Counted from the first letter of the stretch, positions 34,228-43,772 are shown. The stretch: DNA of 64,000 nt from Pandoraea apista (GCF_001465595.2 NZ_CP013481.2:2976001-3040000); one strand, 5' to 3'. The notes: generated from the sequence alone by a model not told the origin. Numbers and translations are program-made.

Positions 34228-35840
34228 CCACGGAACAGTCCGCAAAGCTTGAATACATCTTCCGTGTAGGGCATATCCTTCACCTTGCAGTAGCGGCTCG
34301 CCAGCTTCATCAGTTCCTTGATGTCGCGCCCGCTGGCGTGCGAATAGCAGGTAGCGAGCCATTCGATCAGCGCATCGTCCAGATCGGCGCCCACCTGCTC
34401 GGCCTGCATGCGCCAGAGTCGCCGGGCATCTGCCTCACAAGGTATCTCGTAGTGGATCGTGGCGATGCAGCGCGACAAAATGGCGTCGTCCACGTCGCCG
34501 ATCCGGTTCGTGGTCATGAACAACAAGCCGTGGAAATACTCCAGTGAGCGCAGGAACTCGGCGACGATGGCGTTATGTTCCAGATCGTTGTCGCGCCGGC
34601 GGATATATACGTCCGCCTCATCGAGTAGCAGAATCGCGTTCCAACGCATGGCGCGACGCAGAATGCTCATCAGCGTAGCGCCCACAGACGCTGCCGTGGT
34701 ACCCAGTTGTCCCGAATGCACGCGGTACAGCGGCTTGCCTACGACTTCCGAGTAGATCTCTGCCGTGAGCGTCTTGCCCAGTCCCGGCGCGCCCTGACAG
34801 AGAATCGTCGCGCCCCCAGACTTGCCGGGAACGAAGTCCGGCATCATCACGTCCATGTTCGACGTCAGGATGTCGATCAGATCGTGGTGATGCGCCGGCA
34901 GCACCAGCTTGTCGCGTAACGCGGGCTGGTACTCGTACTCGGTCATATTCTGCACATGCACCCAGAGATTGCGATGCCAGTCCAGATGAAATACGTGGAC
35001 ATAGCAGTGCAACGGAATGGTCTCGAAGCCACGATCGATTTGCGCCTTTCGCCAGAAGTCGGCGTCGCACACCATCTCGAAATTGCGCTCGAGACGCTCT
35101 TCGTCGTTCACACACTTCGCCGTCACGCCCTCCACTACGCGGATCAACTCCGTCGCGCCTTTCGGATCGACCGAGAAGGCCGCGCGGCGAAGCACGAACT
35201 GTGCGCCGAACGCGCGCTGCACCCGCAGGAAACGCTGCGCATGCTGTTCGTACTCGTGCTTGAACTCCGCGCACTCCTTGTAGAAGCCGAACTCGGCGAG
35301 CAATTCGGGAATGGTGCGGTTGGCGATGTCCTCGCGTGTGAAGACGAGCGACGTGGTCATGCCCGAACGACGCAAACGCTGCTCCGTCAGGTTCGAGTTG
35401 GCCGACTGCATCGTGTTTGCCAGCATGTCCATCACAACATAAGGCGAGCCCTGCTCCGGTTCCACATAGCGCAGACGGCGCACCAGCCACGGCAGCAAGG
35501 CGCCGTCGCGATGGCGCTGGTACACCCAGCCGTCGATAACGTCGCGCGAGAGGTACGCCACGAGTCCCGGCACCAGCTTGTCCAGATCGGGAATCTGGCG
35601 TGCCTGCGGTGCGTTATAGACATTGTCGAGGGCGAGCATCTGGAACATCAGCGCGCGTTCGTTCTGCGTCTTGCTCAGGACATAAAGCGTGTTGAGCGAC
35701 TTGGCGTCGAACCATTCGCTCGACACCATCATGTTGCCGCGACACACACCGTAGGCCGTCAACTGTTTGCCCAACGGCGAATCGGCGCCGATTAGTTGCA
35801 TCAGCGGATGAATCAGTGATTCTGGAATTTCGAAATCCAT
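34215..35840 (-). CDS. AAA family ATPase of unknown role
   Basis: Protein of 541 residues. The C-terminal third is an AAA module: Walker A GAPGLGKT at about residues 350-357, Walker B AILLLDEADVYI, sensor 1 in FMTTNRI and an arginine in DDAILSRC. The first roughly 300 residues, beginning MDFEIPESLIHPLMQLIGAD, match no family I recognise and are not membrane-spanning. The ATG at 35840 follows GGGAG. The last gene in its direction is not evident, so it looks like a single-gene unit, convergent with PAP2. Possible roles are a remodelling chaperone or a stress or defence ATPase. Confidence 0.82.
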   Translation of the reverse strand: MDFEIPESLIHPLMQLIGADSPLGKQLTAYGVCRGNMMVSSEWFDAKSLNTLYVLSKTQNERALMFQMLALDNVYNAPQARQIPDLDKLVPGLVAYLSRDVIDGWVYQRHRDGALLPWLVRRLRYVEPEQGSPYVVMDMLANTMQSANSNLTEQRLRRSGMTTSLVFTREDIANRTIPELLAEFGFYKECAEFKHEYEQHAQRFLRVQRAFGAQFVLRRAAFSVDPKGATELIRVVEGVTAKCVNDEERLERNFEMVCDADFWRKAQIDRGFETIPLHCYVHVFHLDWHRNLWVHVQNMTEYEYQPALRDKLVLPAHHHDLIDILTSNMDVMMPDFVPGKSGGATILCQGAPGLGKTLTAEIYSEVVGKPLYRVHSGQLGTTAASVGATLMSILRRAMRWNAILLLDEADVYIRRRDNDLEHNAIVAEFLRSLEYFHGLLFMTTNRIGDVDDAILSRCIATIHYEIPCEADARRLWRMQAEQVGADLDDALIEWLATCYSHASGRDIKELMKLASRYCKVKDMPYTEDVFKLCGLFRGYEG

Positions 35841-35866
35841 GAACGGCACTCCCGGTATCGCGATAT

Positions 35867-35896
35867 GGCGGTGGTGGGCGGTGGTGGGCGGTGGCC
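35867..35896. repeat. GC-rich tandem repeat 5' of the AAA gene
   Basis: GGCGGTGGTG is repeated two and a half times in the short gap upstream of the AAA ATPase gene. The G-rich strand (runs of GG and GGG) could form a quadruplex. Confidence 0.6.
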
Positions 35897-35930
35897 CGTG
35901 CGGGCGCCGCCTCGCCCGACGGCGCGTGTT

Positions 35931-36632
35931 TCAGGCGAGAAAGAAGTCGACGGCGCGCGCCACGACACCCGGCTCGATGATGTGCAGGCCGTCGAACTCA
36001 ACGTACTGCACGTCGTACCCGGCTGCCTTGAGCTTGTTGGCGTTCTGACGGCCGCTCGTCGCGATAGGCAATTGCTCGTCGATAAGCCCATGGGCAATGA
36101 ATATCTGAGGCTGCCCCTCTTGCACGAAGACCGACATGAAGCCGCCCGATAACGCGATGACATGACTTGCGATGTCTCCGTTGGTCACACCGATCGATAA
36201 GGCATAGCTCGCCCCGTCGGAGAAGCCTGCGAACGCCACACGTCCCGTGTCGATGCGATAACGGGCCGCAACATTGCCCAGCGCAAGCTGCAATCGCTCC
36301 AGATCAGGGCCATTGCCCCCAATCACGATGTCCCACGTCGGGAAGGTCGAATGCGGCGCGAGCACCAGAAACTTGTGCTGCTCCGCGTGCGGCTCGATGA
36401 ACGGCAACACCTTTTCGGGAAACCCGCCTGCACCGTGGAACATCACGAACAGCGGAACGGGCTTGTTCGTCGGCAGATCGGCCGGCACGTACAGTACTGC
36501 GTCGCGGGTGTCGCTCAACCCCAGCGGATGACGGCCGGGACTCAGCGGAGGTGGCGTGGTGGCAGAGGTAGCAGCCGACGCGGACGCGATGACGTCCGGT
36601 GGCATCCGTCCGAACAATGAAGGGGCGAACAT
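35931..36632 (-). CDS. Alpha/beta hydrolase, esterase/PHB-depolymerase-like
   Basis: Serine hydrolase of 233 residues. FVMFHGAGGFPE is the oxyanion region, GFSDGASYAL holds the nucleophile, and the remaining triad residues are probably Asp in HGLIDEQLP and His in FDGLHIIEPG. It resembles predicted esterases of the dienelactone hydrolase / phospholipase-carboxylesterase type. A short Ala/Ser-rich N-terminus is present without a clear signal peptide. It lies 90 bp upstream of the AAA gene in the same direction; a functional link is not evident. Confidence 0.83.
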   Translation of the reverse strand: MFAPSLFGRMPPDVIASASAATSATTPPPLSPGRHPLGLSDTRDAVLYVPADLPTNKPVPLFVMFHGAGGFPEKVLPFIEPHAEQHKFLVLAPHSTFPTWDIVIGGNGPDLERLQLALGNVAARYRIDTGRVAFAGFSDGASYALSIGVTNGDIASHVIALSGGFMSVFVQEGQPQIFIAHGLIDEQLPIATSGRQNANKLKAAGYDVQYVEFDGLHIIEPGVVARAVDFFLA

Positions 36633-36736
36633 GGCGCGATGATTGTCTCGTGATCGTTGATATTATTGATATATTGTATATCACTAAATTTCATCGCAGA
36701 CACCCGCTATTTGAGTGAGCGCAATCCCATGCAGTC

Positions 36737-37627
36737 CTATTCGGCCATGTAGGTGGACAATCCGGCCACGAGCGCGTCGAACACCGCCTTGCACCGGGCG
36801 CTCTGTCGCAGGTCTTCGTGCATCGTGACCCAGGTCGGCAACCTGAACCGGAAGGCGCCCGGCAACACCCGCACCAGCCGGGCGTCGCGCCGGGCCAGCG
36901 GCACCTGACATCCACCGATACCGTAGCCCGCGCGAATCATGGCCAGTTGCGCCAGATCGCTGTCTGCGCGAAACGCGAAGGCTTCGCGCGACCATAGCGA
37001 CACATTGCGCGTGGCTTCGCGCAGGAATGGCGTCATCTGGTCGAAACCGATCAGCGCATGCCTCGCCAGATCGGCCATCGACGTCGGTGCGCCGTAGCGC
37101 GCCAGATAGTCGTCGCGGGCATGCAAACCGACATCGATACTGCCGATGCGACGCGCGATCAGCGCGCCCTGCTGCGGGGGCGCCATGCGCACGGCAATGT
37201 CGACCTCGCGATGCAGCAGATCCTGAATGCGGTTCGTCGGCACCAGTTCGAGCGTCAGTTGCGGATGCGCGCGTCGCAGCGCGCTCAGGATCGGCGGCAA
37301 CACTTCCACACCGACGACCTCACTCGCCGAAATGCGGACGACACCGCTCACCCCGTCGCCATGACTCGCCGCCGCACGCTCGAAAGCCAGCGCCGTATGC
37401 TGCATTGCCAGCGCGTGGGCACGCAGCGACTGCGCCGCGTCGGTTGGCAGCAGGCCTGTCTGTGAGCGCGTGAAGAGCGTTTGTCCCAGTGCGGCCTCCA
37501 GTGTCGCAATGTGACGCCCCGCTGTGGGCTGCGTAATACCCAGCGCCCGTGCAGCGCCCGACAACGACCCCTCGGTCAGCACCGAGAGAAACGTTCGGTA
37601 AAGATCCCAGCTCAGATTTTTCGTCAT
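36737..37627 (-). CDS. LysR family transcriptional regulator
   Basis: Regulator of 296 residues. The N-terminus reads LYRTFLSVLTEGSLSGAARALGITQPTAGRHIATLEAALGQTLFTRSQTGL, followed by a substrate-binding domain. The ATG at 37627 has no ribosome site: it lies directly on ATACA-AAAA-TGTAT, a palindromic stretch that may be an autoregulatory site. It is divergent from an epimerase gene, the classic LysR arrangement, so that gene is its likely target. Confidence 0.9.
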   Translation of the reverse strand: MTKNLSWDLYRTFLSVLTEGSLSGAARALGITQPTAGRHIATLEAALGQTLFTRSQTGLLPTDAAQSLRAHALAMQHTALAFERAAASHGDGVSGVVRISASEVVGVEVLPPILSALRRAHPQLTLELVPTNRIQDLLHREVDIAVRMAPPQQGALIARRIGSIDVGLHARDDYLARYGAPTSMADLARHALIGFDQMTPFLREATRNVSLWSREAFAFRADSDLAQLAMIRAGYGIGGCQVPLARRDARLVRVLPGAFRFRLPTWVTMHEDLRQSARCKAVFDALVAGLSTYMAE

Positions 37628-37723
37628 ACAAAAATGTATAGCCGATAGATGGTTTTGAGCAATTTTATTTGAATCGTCTCGCATGGAGAATGGTGCCACC
37701 GACAACGATCAAGGAGCCACACC

Positions 37724-38740
37724 ATGACCCTCAAACCCCGCAACCACGAGTCTCGCGCATTGGTGCTCGGCGCGACGGGCGGCATCGGCGGCGAAGTCGC
37801 GCGACAACTGCTCACCGCGGGATGGCGCGTGCGCGCTCTGCGTCGTGGCGGTACGCCGCACGCCGGCACCGCAGACGTCGGGGTCGAGTGGATCGCCGGG
37901 GACGCCATGTGTGCGAGTGATGTGCTGGCTGCGGCGCGCGATTGCGAGGTCATCGTGCATGCCGTCAATCCCCCCGGCTATCACCACTGGGACACGCAAG
38001 TGCTGCCCATGCTCGAAAACACGATCGCTGCGGCCACCGTGCACGGCGCCACCGTCGTGCTGCCCGGCACGGTCTATAACTATGGCCCCGAAACCTTCCC
38101 GGTCTTGCGCGAAGACGCACCGCAACGGCCGCTCACCCGCAAGGGCCGAATCCGCGCCACGATGGAGGGCCGGCTGCGCGACGCCAGCCGCAGTGGCGTG
38201 CAGACGATCATCGTGCGGGCGGGCGACTTCTTCGGCCCCTCGACTCGCAATAGCTGGTTCGCTCAAGGACTGGTCAAGCCGGGTCACCTGACGCGCGTGG
38301 TTCAGGTGCCGAATGCGCCCGGCGCCGGACACGAATGGTCGTACCTGCCCGACGTTGCGAAGGCGATGGTCGAACTCATCGAACACCGTGCCATGCTTGG
38401 CCCCTTTTCTAATTTCCACATGGCCGGCCATTGGGATGCCGACGGCACCGAGATGGCGGCCGCGATCACGCGAGTGATGGGCCGCTACGGCGTGGCGGTC
38501 AAGACGCGTCGCTTTCCCTGGTGGCTCGTGTGGGTGGCGTCGCCTTTCGTCACGACGCTGCGTGAACTGCGCGAGATGCGGTACCTGTGGCGGCAACCGG
38601 TGCGCATGGATAACACGCGGCTCGTCGAGGCACTCGGACAAGAGCCGCACACCCCGTTAGACGTTGCCGTGCGTGCCACGCTCGAAGGCCTCGGTTGCCT
38701 GCCGGGCAAACCGTCCAGGAACGGTCTCGCTAACGCCTGA
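37724..38740 (+). CDS. NAD(P)-dependent epimerase/dehydratase (extended SDR)
   Basis: Rossmann-fold protein of 338 residues. The cofactor motif is GATGGIGGEVARQLL near residue 17 and the active-site region VLPGTVYNYGP carries the Tyr. The Lys expected three to four residues later is not in the standard YxxxK position, so it may be an atypical SDR of the NmrA/epimerase type. It is divergent from and probably controlled by the LysR gene. The substrate is unknown. Confidence 0.85.
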   Translation: MTLKPRNHESRALVLGATGGIGGEVARQLLTAGWRVRALRRGGTPHAGTADVGVEWIAGDAMCASDVLAAARDCEVIVHAVNPPGYHHWDTQVLPMLENTIAAATVHGATVVLPGTVYNYGPETFPVLREDAPQRPLTRKGRIRATMEGRLRDASRSGVQTIIVRAGDFFGPSTRNSWFAQGLVKPGHLTRVVQVPNAPGAGHEWSYLPDVAKAMVELIEHRAMLGPFSNFHMAGHWDADGTEMAAAITRVMGRYGVAVKTRRFPWWLVWVASPFVTTLRELREMRYLWRQPVRMDNTRLVEALGQEPHTPLDVAVRATLEGLGCLPGKPSRNGLANA

Positions 38741-38769
38741 CTGCCTGACTGCCGCTATGGCCCGTTACG

Positions 38770-39618
38770 TCAGTCGGCGCGCCCACCGCCCAGCAACCGG
38801 GAAATGCGACGAGCGGCATCGGTAAGTGCGGCTACCGTTTGCGGATTCGGATGCGCCGGCAGATAGTGAATCGAGCCGACGATGGCGAGCGTGCCGAACA
38901 GGGTCCCGTCGTCTTGCACGATGGGCGCGGCGAGCGCATTCACACCGAGGAACACCTCTTCGGGGGCGTCGGCCCAGCCCCGCTCGCGCACCAGCGCGAG
39001 CTCGTGCGAGAGCCGCATGGTGTCGGTAATCGTATGCGGCGTGCAGGCGTCGAGCGGCCCCGCAAGCACCGCCTCCCGGCGCTCCGGCGCGCCGAAAGCC
39101 AGCGCGATCTTGCCCTGCGCTACGCTATGCAGCTTGAACTGCGTGCCGGGGTGCAGCAGGATTTCCAGCGGACTGCGCCCGCGCATGACATCGAGCACGA
39201 CCACATCGGTTTCGGTAAACGAGCTGATGACGATGGTCTGACCGACGGCGTCGCGCAACTCCTCCATCACGGGCCGCGCCAGACTTACCACGTCAAACTG
39301 CTTGACCAGCTTCTGTCCCAGCAGGAAGAGACGCCAGCCGATGCGATATCGGCTCGTGCGCGGGTTCTGCACCACGTAGCCTTCCTGTCGCAGCGCCGTC
39401 AGGTGACGATGCACACGCGCCTTCGGCACGCCGAGCGCCTCGGCCAGATGCGTCACGCCACACTCGGCATTGCGCTCGGCCAGTAGCTCGAGAATGCGCA
39501 GCGAAATGACCGAAGTCGACGACGTGTTGAGTTCGTCGCCGCCCTGCTCGCCTCGTTCGCCAGCCGCGATGTGCGGGCTGCGGATGACGTCGTTCGAGGT
39601 GTCCTTCGATCGTTTCAC
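38770..39618 (-). CDS. IclR family transcriptional regulator
   Basis: Regulator of 282 residues. A winged helix covers about residues 38-90 (SLRILELLAERNAECGVTHLAEALGVPKARVHRHLTALRQEGYV), followed by the IclR effector domain (FTETDVVVLDVMRG, LHSVAQGKIALAF, GVNALAAPIV). The start is a GTG at 39618 with AAGGA upstream. A polar 30-residue leader precedes the helix-turn-helix. Two GTATCGAT-type palindromes in the nearby cupin/MFS promoter are its likely operators. Confidence 0.92.
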   Translation of the reverse strand: MKRSKDTSNDVIRSPHIAAGERGEQGGDELNTSSTSVISLRILELLAERNAECGVTHLAEALGVPKARVHRHLTALRQEGYVVQNPRTSRYRIGWRLFLLGQKLVKQFDVVSLARPVMEELRDAVGQTIVISSFTETDVVVLDVMRGRSPLEILLHPGTQFKLHSVAQGKIALAFGAPERREAVLAGPLDACTPHTITDTMRLSHELALVRERGWADAPEEVFLGVNALAAPIVQDDGTLFGTLAIVGSIHYLPAHPNPQTVAALTDAARRISRLLGGGRAD

Positions 39619-39650
39619 TGCGTGTCCTTTTTCGCTATCGCAGCGGCTGA

Positions 39651-40328
39651 CTATTGAGCGTCGAGCGAGATGAAACGCTCGCCGAACACGTGGTAGCGCT
39701 GCGGCTTGTTCTTGTTCGCATCCTCGGGATGCACGTACCGGATCGAGCTTCGATTGCGACACGCCCGCGGCAGGATAAAGCAGCGGATGAATGTCGTGTC
39801 GCGCGCCTCGGTCGTCGGTGCAAGCACCGGGGCGTAGCCGAGTTCGAGCCAGGCCTGTCCCGGCCCGTGGGTATGCGAGGCGCCAAGCGTCTCGATCGTG
39901 ATCTCGCCCTCAAGCGTGCACCGCACGCCGGGACCTTGATGCACGTGCGTATGCGCCACGCCGCCGGGGGGGAATTGTACCTTGTCGCAACGCATGAGCC
40001 AGCGTTGGCGCGGGTCCAGTTCAATTGGCGCCGCGAGCTTGAGCGTCGACGACGCGCCCGGTGCCGACGCGATCTCGCCCGCCGTCGGCGCATCGCCCGA
40101 CATTAGTTCCCAGCGCCACAACGTCGCGCCCTCGCTGCCGGCGATCAACGCCACGTCGTCCTCGCCCAGCCACGCGCTCTGCGCTGGGTGATGCTGCGCG
40201 CCCGTCTCGAACTCGATGGCCACGTCGCCACGCACGACATAGATTGCCCGGCGCGCGGCAGCCAGATAAATGGGCGCATGGTTCGGCGCGATGACATCTT
40301 CGTACAAACGCAATTGGAACGGCTTCAC
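39651..40328 (-). CDS. Cupin-domain protein of unknown substrate
   Basis: Protein of 225 residues starting at a GTG at 40328 with AGGAG eight bases upstream. It has a first cupin-like half (ARRAIYVVRGDVAIEFETG) and a second half with a conserved metal-binding set: PPGGVAHTHVHQGPGVRCTLEGEITIE, then HTHGPGQAWLELGYAPV. It resembles small cupins of dioxygenase or lyase type. It is divergent from the MFS gene, and the IclR gene lies 32 bp downstream. The likely role is modification of the compound imported by the MFS protein. Confidence 0.78.
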   Translation of the reverse strand: MKPFQLRLYEDVIAPNHAPIYLAAARRAIYVVRGDVAIEFETGAQHHPAQSAWLGEDDVALIAGSEGATLWRWELMSGDAPTAGEIASAPGASSTLKLAAPIELDPRQRWLMRCDKVQFPPGGVAHTHVHQGPGVRCTLEGEITIETLGASHTHGPGQAWLELGYAPVLAPTTEARDTTFIRCFILPRACRNRSSIRYVHPEDANKNKPQRYHVFGERFISLDAQ

Positions 40329-40386
40329 TTCTCGATCTCCTGTTACCCATCGATTGCCCCGACCGTCGAGACAACACTGGAAACAA

Positions 40387-40403
40387 GTATCGATCATCGA
40401 TAC
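40387..40403. promoter_or_regulatory. Palindromic operator, probable IclR site 1
   Basis: GTATCGATCATCGATAC is an 8-bp inverted repeat around one central base, 58 bases upstream of the cupin start. Confidence 0.7.
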
Positions 40404-40482
40404 GCAAAGCACCATTTATGGTTTACCACGACACACTGATTCGAAAGGTGCTGTTACCATTCAAACGAAATCATTCCCATGC

Positions 40483-40499
40483 GTATCGATGGTCGATAC
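40483..40499. promoter_or_regulatory. Palindromic operator, probable IclR site 2
   Basis: GTATCGATGGTCGATAC differs from site 1 at two central bases and lies 96 bases from it, 42 bases before the MFS start. Confidence 0.7.
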
Positions 40500-40541
40500 G
40501 CGAGGCATGACACTAGGATGAGTTCCATGAAGGAGACAAGA

Positions 40542-41804
40542 ATGGACACTGGCAGCACCGCCCTGAGCGCGGCGGGCGCGGCACGTCGGCCGTGGTATCG
40601 CGGCGCGAGCCCCGCACAATGGCGGGCGTTTGGCTCGGCTTACATCGGCTGGATGCTCGACATCATGGATCTGATGTTGTTCGCGATGGTGATTCGCTAC
40701 ATCAGCGTCGATCTGCATTTCGACAAGGGTGTGGCAGGCATGATCGCCTCGCTCACGTTGCTGGCCACCGCGTTCGGTGGACTGTTCTTCGGTTTTCTGG
40801 CCGACCGAATCGGCCGCACCCGGTCGATGATCCTCTCGATCCTCTGCTACTCCATCGGCACGGCACTCTGTGGCTTTGCCGATTCGGTCACGCAGCTTCT
40901 CGTCTTCCGCTTTTTGCTGGGTCTGGGCATTGGCGGCGAGTGGTCCGCAGGCGCCGCGCTCATCACCGAAACGTGGCCTGCCGAGCATCGCGCGAAAGTC
41001 ATGGCCTGGGTACAAAGCGCCTTTGCGGTGGGCTATGCGGTTGCCGCCATCGTGGCGGCCGTTATCCTGCCGCACTTCGGCTGGCGCTGGGTGTTTGCCT
41101 TCGGGTTACTGCCGACAGTGCTCGCGTTCTGGGTGCGGCGTCACGTCGAAGAGCCTGCGATCTGGCGCGAGCAACGTGTGCGCCTGACCCTCGGCGAGAC
41201 TCTGGCCATGCTCTTCGGGCCGTATGCGCGCAGCACGACCGTCGGCCTCGCCTTCACCGCAGCGGCAATGTGTGGCTATTGGGGACTGTTCACCTGGATT
41301 CCGGCATACCTCGCAACACCGGTCGATCAGGGCGGCCCGGGGTTCGATCTGCTGCGATCCACCACCTGGATCGTCATCATGCAGATCGGCGCAGCCGCCG
41401 GTTTCGTGTGCTTCGGCTACATCGCCGATCGCATCGGCTGCCGCAAATCGTTCCTGCTCTTCTTCATCATATCTGCCGTGACGGTGCCGCTTTACGTCGC
41501 CATTCGGGAACCGATGCTGCTGCTGGTGTTCGGCCCTGTCGTAGCGTTCTTCGGCACAGGTTTCTATAGCGGCTTCGCCCCGACGTTCGCCGAGATGTTC
41601 CCCACGCAAGTGCGCGCTACCGCGCAGGGTTTCATCTACAACACGGGACGCGCCGCCAGCGCCCTCGCGCCAGCGGCCGTCGGGTTGCTCTCGCGCGGCG
41701 AAAACGTGAGTGCCGCACTGGGGGCGACCGCCGGCTTCTTCCTGCTCGCTGCGATCATCGTCTACTTCTTCCTGCCGGAAAGTCACGGCAAAGCACTCGC
41801 CTGA
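40542..41804 (+). CDS. MFS transporter, metabolite/H+ symporter
   Basis: Inner-membrane transporter of 420 residues with 12 predicted helices. The MFS motif GGLFFGFLADRIGRTRSM lies between helices 2 and 3, and WMLDIMDLMLFAMV in helix 1 is typical of the aromatic-acid/sialate symporter group. The ATG at 40542 has AAGGAG six bases upstream. An upstream ATG at 40479 runs straight through an operator palindrome and is rejected. It is controlled with the divergent cupin gene. Confidence 0.92.
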   Translation: MDTGSTALSAAGAARRPWYRGASPAQWRAFGSAYIGWMLDIMDLMLFAMVIRYISVDLHFDKGVAGMIASLTLLATAFGGLFFGFLADRIGRTRSMILSILCYSIGTALCGFADSVTQLLVFRFLLGLGIGGEWSAGAALITETWPAEHRAKVMAWVQSAFAVGYAVAAIVAAVILPHFGWRWVFAFGLLPTVLAFWVRRHVEEPAIWREQRVRLTLGETLAMLFGPYARSTTVGLAFTAAAMCGYWGLFTWIPAYLATPVDQGGPGFDLLRSTTWIVIMQIGAAAGFVCFGYIADRIGCRKSFLLFFIISAVTVPLYVAIREPMLLLVFGPVVAFFGTGFYSGFAPTFAEMFPTQVRATAQGFIYNTGRAASALAPAAVGLLSRGENVSAALGATAGFFLLAAIIVYFFLPESHGKALA

Positions 41805-41826
41805 TCTGCGCCCTCCGCACGACTTC

Positions 41827-41858
41827 GCGCGCCAGCGGCACTCAAGCCGCTGGCGCGC
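41827..41858. terminator. Bidirectional hairpin terminator
   Basis: Perfect 13-bp stem GCGCGCCAGCGGC / GCCGCTGGCGCGC with a 6-base loop, between the convergent MFS and ligase genes. There is no long T-tract, but position and strength fit a terminator. Confidence 0.7.
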
Positions 41859-41909
41859 CGTCGCTTTCACTTCCCCCCAAACCCTCGACCTCTGCGGTTC
41901 CGCTCACGG

Positions 41910-43772
41910 TTACGGCAGGCGGATGACCGACGCACAATCCGAATAGAGCCGCGCGACGTCGTCCGCGCGCAACGTGAGCACGGCGCGTTGATTGACGTAG
42001 CCCTTGTCGGTGATCTCCCCCTGCTCAAGCGAGGGTGGCGACGCGAGAACAACGGCACGCGCAGCCCGTTGCGAACTCCCGGCGTCTTGCGCCAACCGGG
42101 CGAGCGCTTGCGCGATCAATTCACGCACCTCGTCATGCATCGCCATGGCCTTGCCCGCATGAGGCGCATCGGCGGCGTGCTGCGCCTTCGCCCGCATGGC
42201 GGGACTCGGGAAGATCAGCAGCCCGATTTCGTCGCGATCATGGCCTGCGATCACGACATCCGAGGCCAGCGGCGCCAGCGCGGACACGGCACGCAAGCGC
42301 AAGGCGCCGACCGACACCCATGTCCCGCTCGTGAGCTTGAAGTCCTCCGACACGCGGCCATCGAAGATCACCCCTGCGCTGGGGTCCTCCGGATCGGCCA
42401 ATCGACCGGCATCGCCAGTCCGGTAAAAGCCTTCTTCGTCGAACGCGTCGGCCGTAGCCTCCGGGTCGCCCGCGTAGCGATGAAACACCGACGGCCCCCG
42501 CACGCGCATTTCCAGCTTGTTGCCGTTGGGCACGAACTTGAGTTCGTTACCCGGCGCCGGCACGCCGATATTGCCCGCGCCCTGAATCGGGAAATGCACG
42601 CTGGTAATGAGCGGCGATGTCTCTGTCGCCCCCCACGCGGAAGTGAAGAACGGCAACGTGTCGCAATGCCGGGATGCCAACCGCTCGAAGCGCCGCCAGA
42701 CGGCGGGCGGCAAGCTCGCCGCCGCATAGAACAGCACCTGAAGCCGGCCGAAGAAGCGCCCGGCGAACGCTTCGTCCTCTTCCAGAAACGGGGCGAGCGC
42801 CTCGAACCCCTTGGGCACATTGAAATGCAGCGTCGGGGAAACGTCGCGCAGATTCTCGACCGACCGGCCGATCAACTCCGGCACGGGACGGCCATCGTCC
42901 ACGTAGAACGCACCGCCATTGCGCAGCACCATATGGAAGTTGTGATTCGCCCCGAACGTATGGCTCCACGGCAGCCAGTCCACGACGACCGGCGCCGCCT
43001 CGTCGATGAAGTGCCAACACTGCGCAATCATCTGCTGGTTCGCCGCCAGCATCCGGTGCGTATTGACGACAATCTTCGGCTTGCCGGTGGAGCCGGACGT
43101 CAGCAACAGCTTCGCCGTATCTTCCGCACGCACCTGCGCAAACGCGCCGTCGAGCGCGGGCGATGCGGACGTGGCGGCTAACGCATCGAAGCGCAGCCAG
43201 TCCGGGTGCGCGTGGCGGGTCGCCACGATCGGGCATCGGATCGGTGCGTTGGCGAGCGCCCTCGCGTAGTGCTCACCGTCCTCCACATACACCATTGCCG
43301 GGTCGAGCCGCGAGAGAATGCCGTGCAGCTTGGTCATATCCTTCGCGACGCGCGAGTATGCAGACGACACAATCGCCGTCTGGCGGCCCGCCATCATCGC
43401 GCCGAGCACGAGCAACGCGTGGTTCACGCTATTGTCCGAGAGGATCACCACAGGCCGTTCACGCGGCACGTCGAGGTCAAGCAACGCCTGACCGACGCCG
43501 CGCGCGATGCTCAGCGCCTCACGGTATGTCACCTGCCGCCAGAGGCCGGCCCCCGACGCGCGATCACCCGGCGGCCAGCGCTCGGCGACGAACACCGCTT
43601 CGGGCGTGCGCGCCGCCCACTGCACGAGCCAGTCCGCCGGACTGCGTGCGAATTCGCCGAGCCTGGTGCGCGAGCGAATCACGAAGCTGCCGTCGGCACG
43701 GGTCTCGCGTTCGATATCCGGTCTGGCCAGGCGGCGCGCGCCCGCCGCCGCTGCGTTCAGTCGATCGTCCAC
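41910..43772 (-). CDS. Feruloyl-CoA synthase-like AMP-dependent ligase
   Basis: Acyl-CoA ligase of 620 residues. The AMP-binding motif is LLLTSGSTGKPK. The long family block DWLPWSHTFGANHNFHMVLRNGG with the following FNVPKGFEALAPFL is characteristic of feruloyl-CoA synthases. Other motifs are FYRTGDAGRL, VSEDFKLTSGTWV and the catalytic Lys in GEITDKGYVNQRAVL. It activates a hydroxycinnamic or similar aromatic acid to its CoA thioester. It overlaps the binding-protein gene upstream by 16 bases and is the last gene of the operon. Confidence 0.87.
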   Translation of the reverse strand: MDDRLNAAAAGARRLARPDIERETRADGSFVIRSRTRLGEFARSPADWLVQWAARTPEAVFVAERWPPGDRASGAGLWRQVTYREALSIARGVGQALLDLDVPRERPVVILSDNSVNHALLVLGAMMAGRQTAIVSSAYSRVAKDMTKLHGILSRLDPAMVYVEDGEHYARALANAPIRCPIVATRHAHPDWLRFDALAATSASPALDGAFAQVRAEDTAKLLLTSGSTGKPKIVVNTHRMLAANQQMIAQCWHFIDEAAPVVVDWLPWSHTFGANHNFHMVLRNGGAFYVDDGRPVPELIGRSVENLRDVSPTLHFNVPKGFEALAPFLEEDEAFAGRFFGRLQVLFYAAASLPPAVWRRFERLASRHCDTLPFFTSAWGATETSPLITSVHFPIQGAGNIGVPAPGNELKFVPNGNKLEMRVRGPSVFHRYAGDPEATADAFDEEGFYRTGDAGRLADPEDPSAGVIFDGRVSEDFKLTSGTWVSVGALRLRAVSALAPLASDVVIAGHDRDEIGLLIFPSPAMRAKAQHAADAPHAGKAMAMHDEVRELIAQALARLAQDAGSSQRAARAVVLASPPSLEQGEITDKGYVNQRAVLTLRADDVARLYSDCASVIRLP

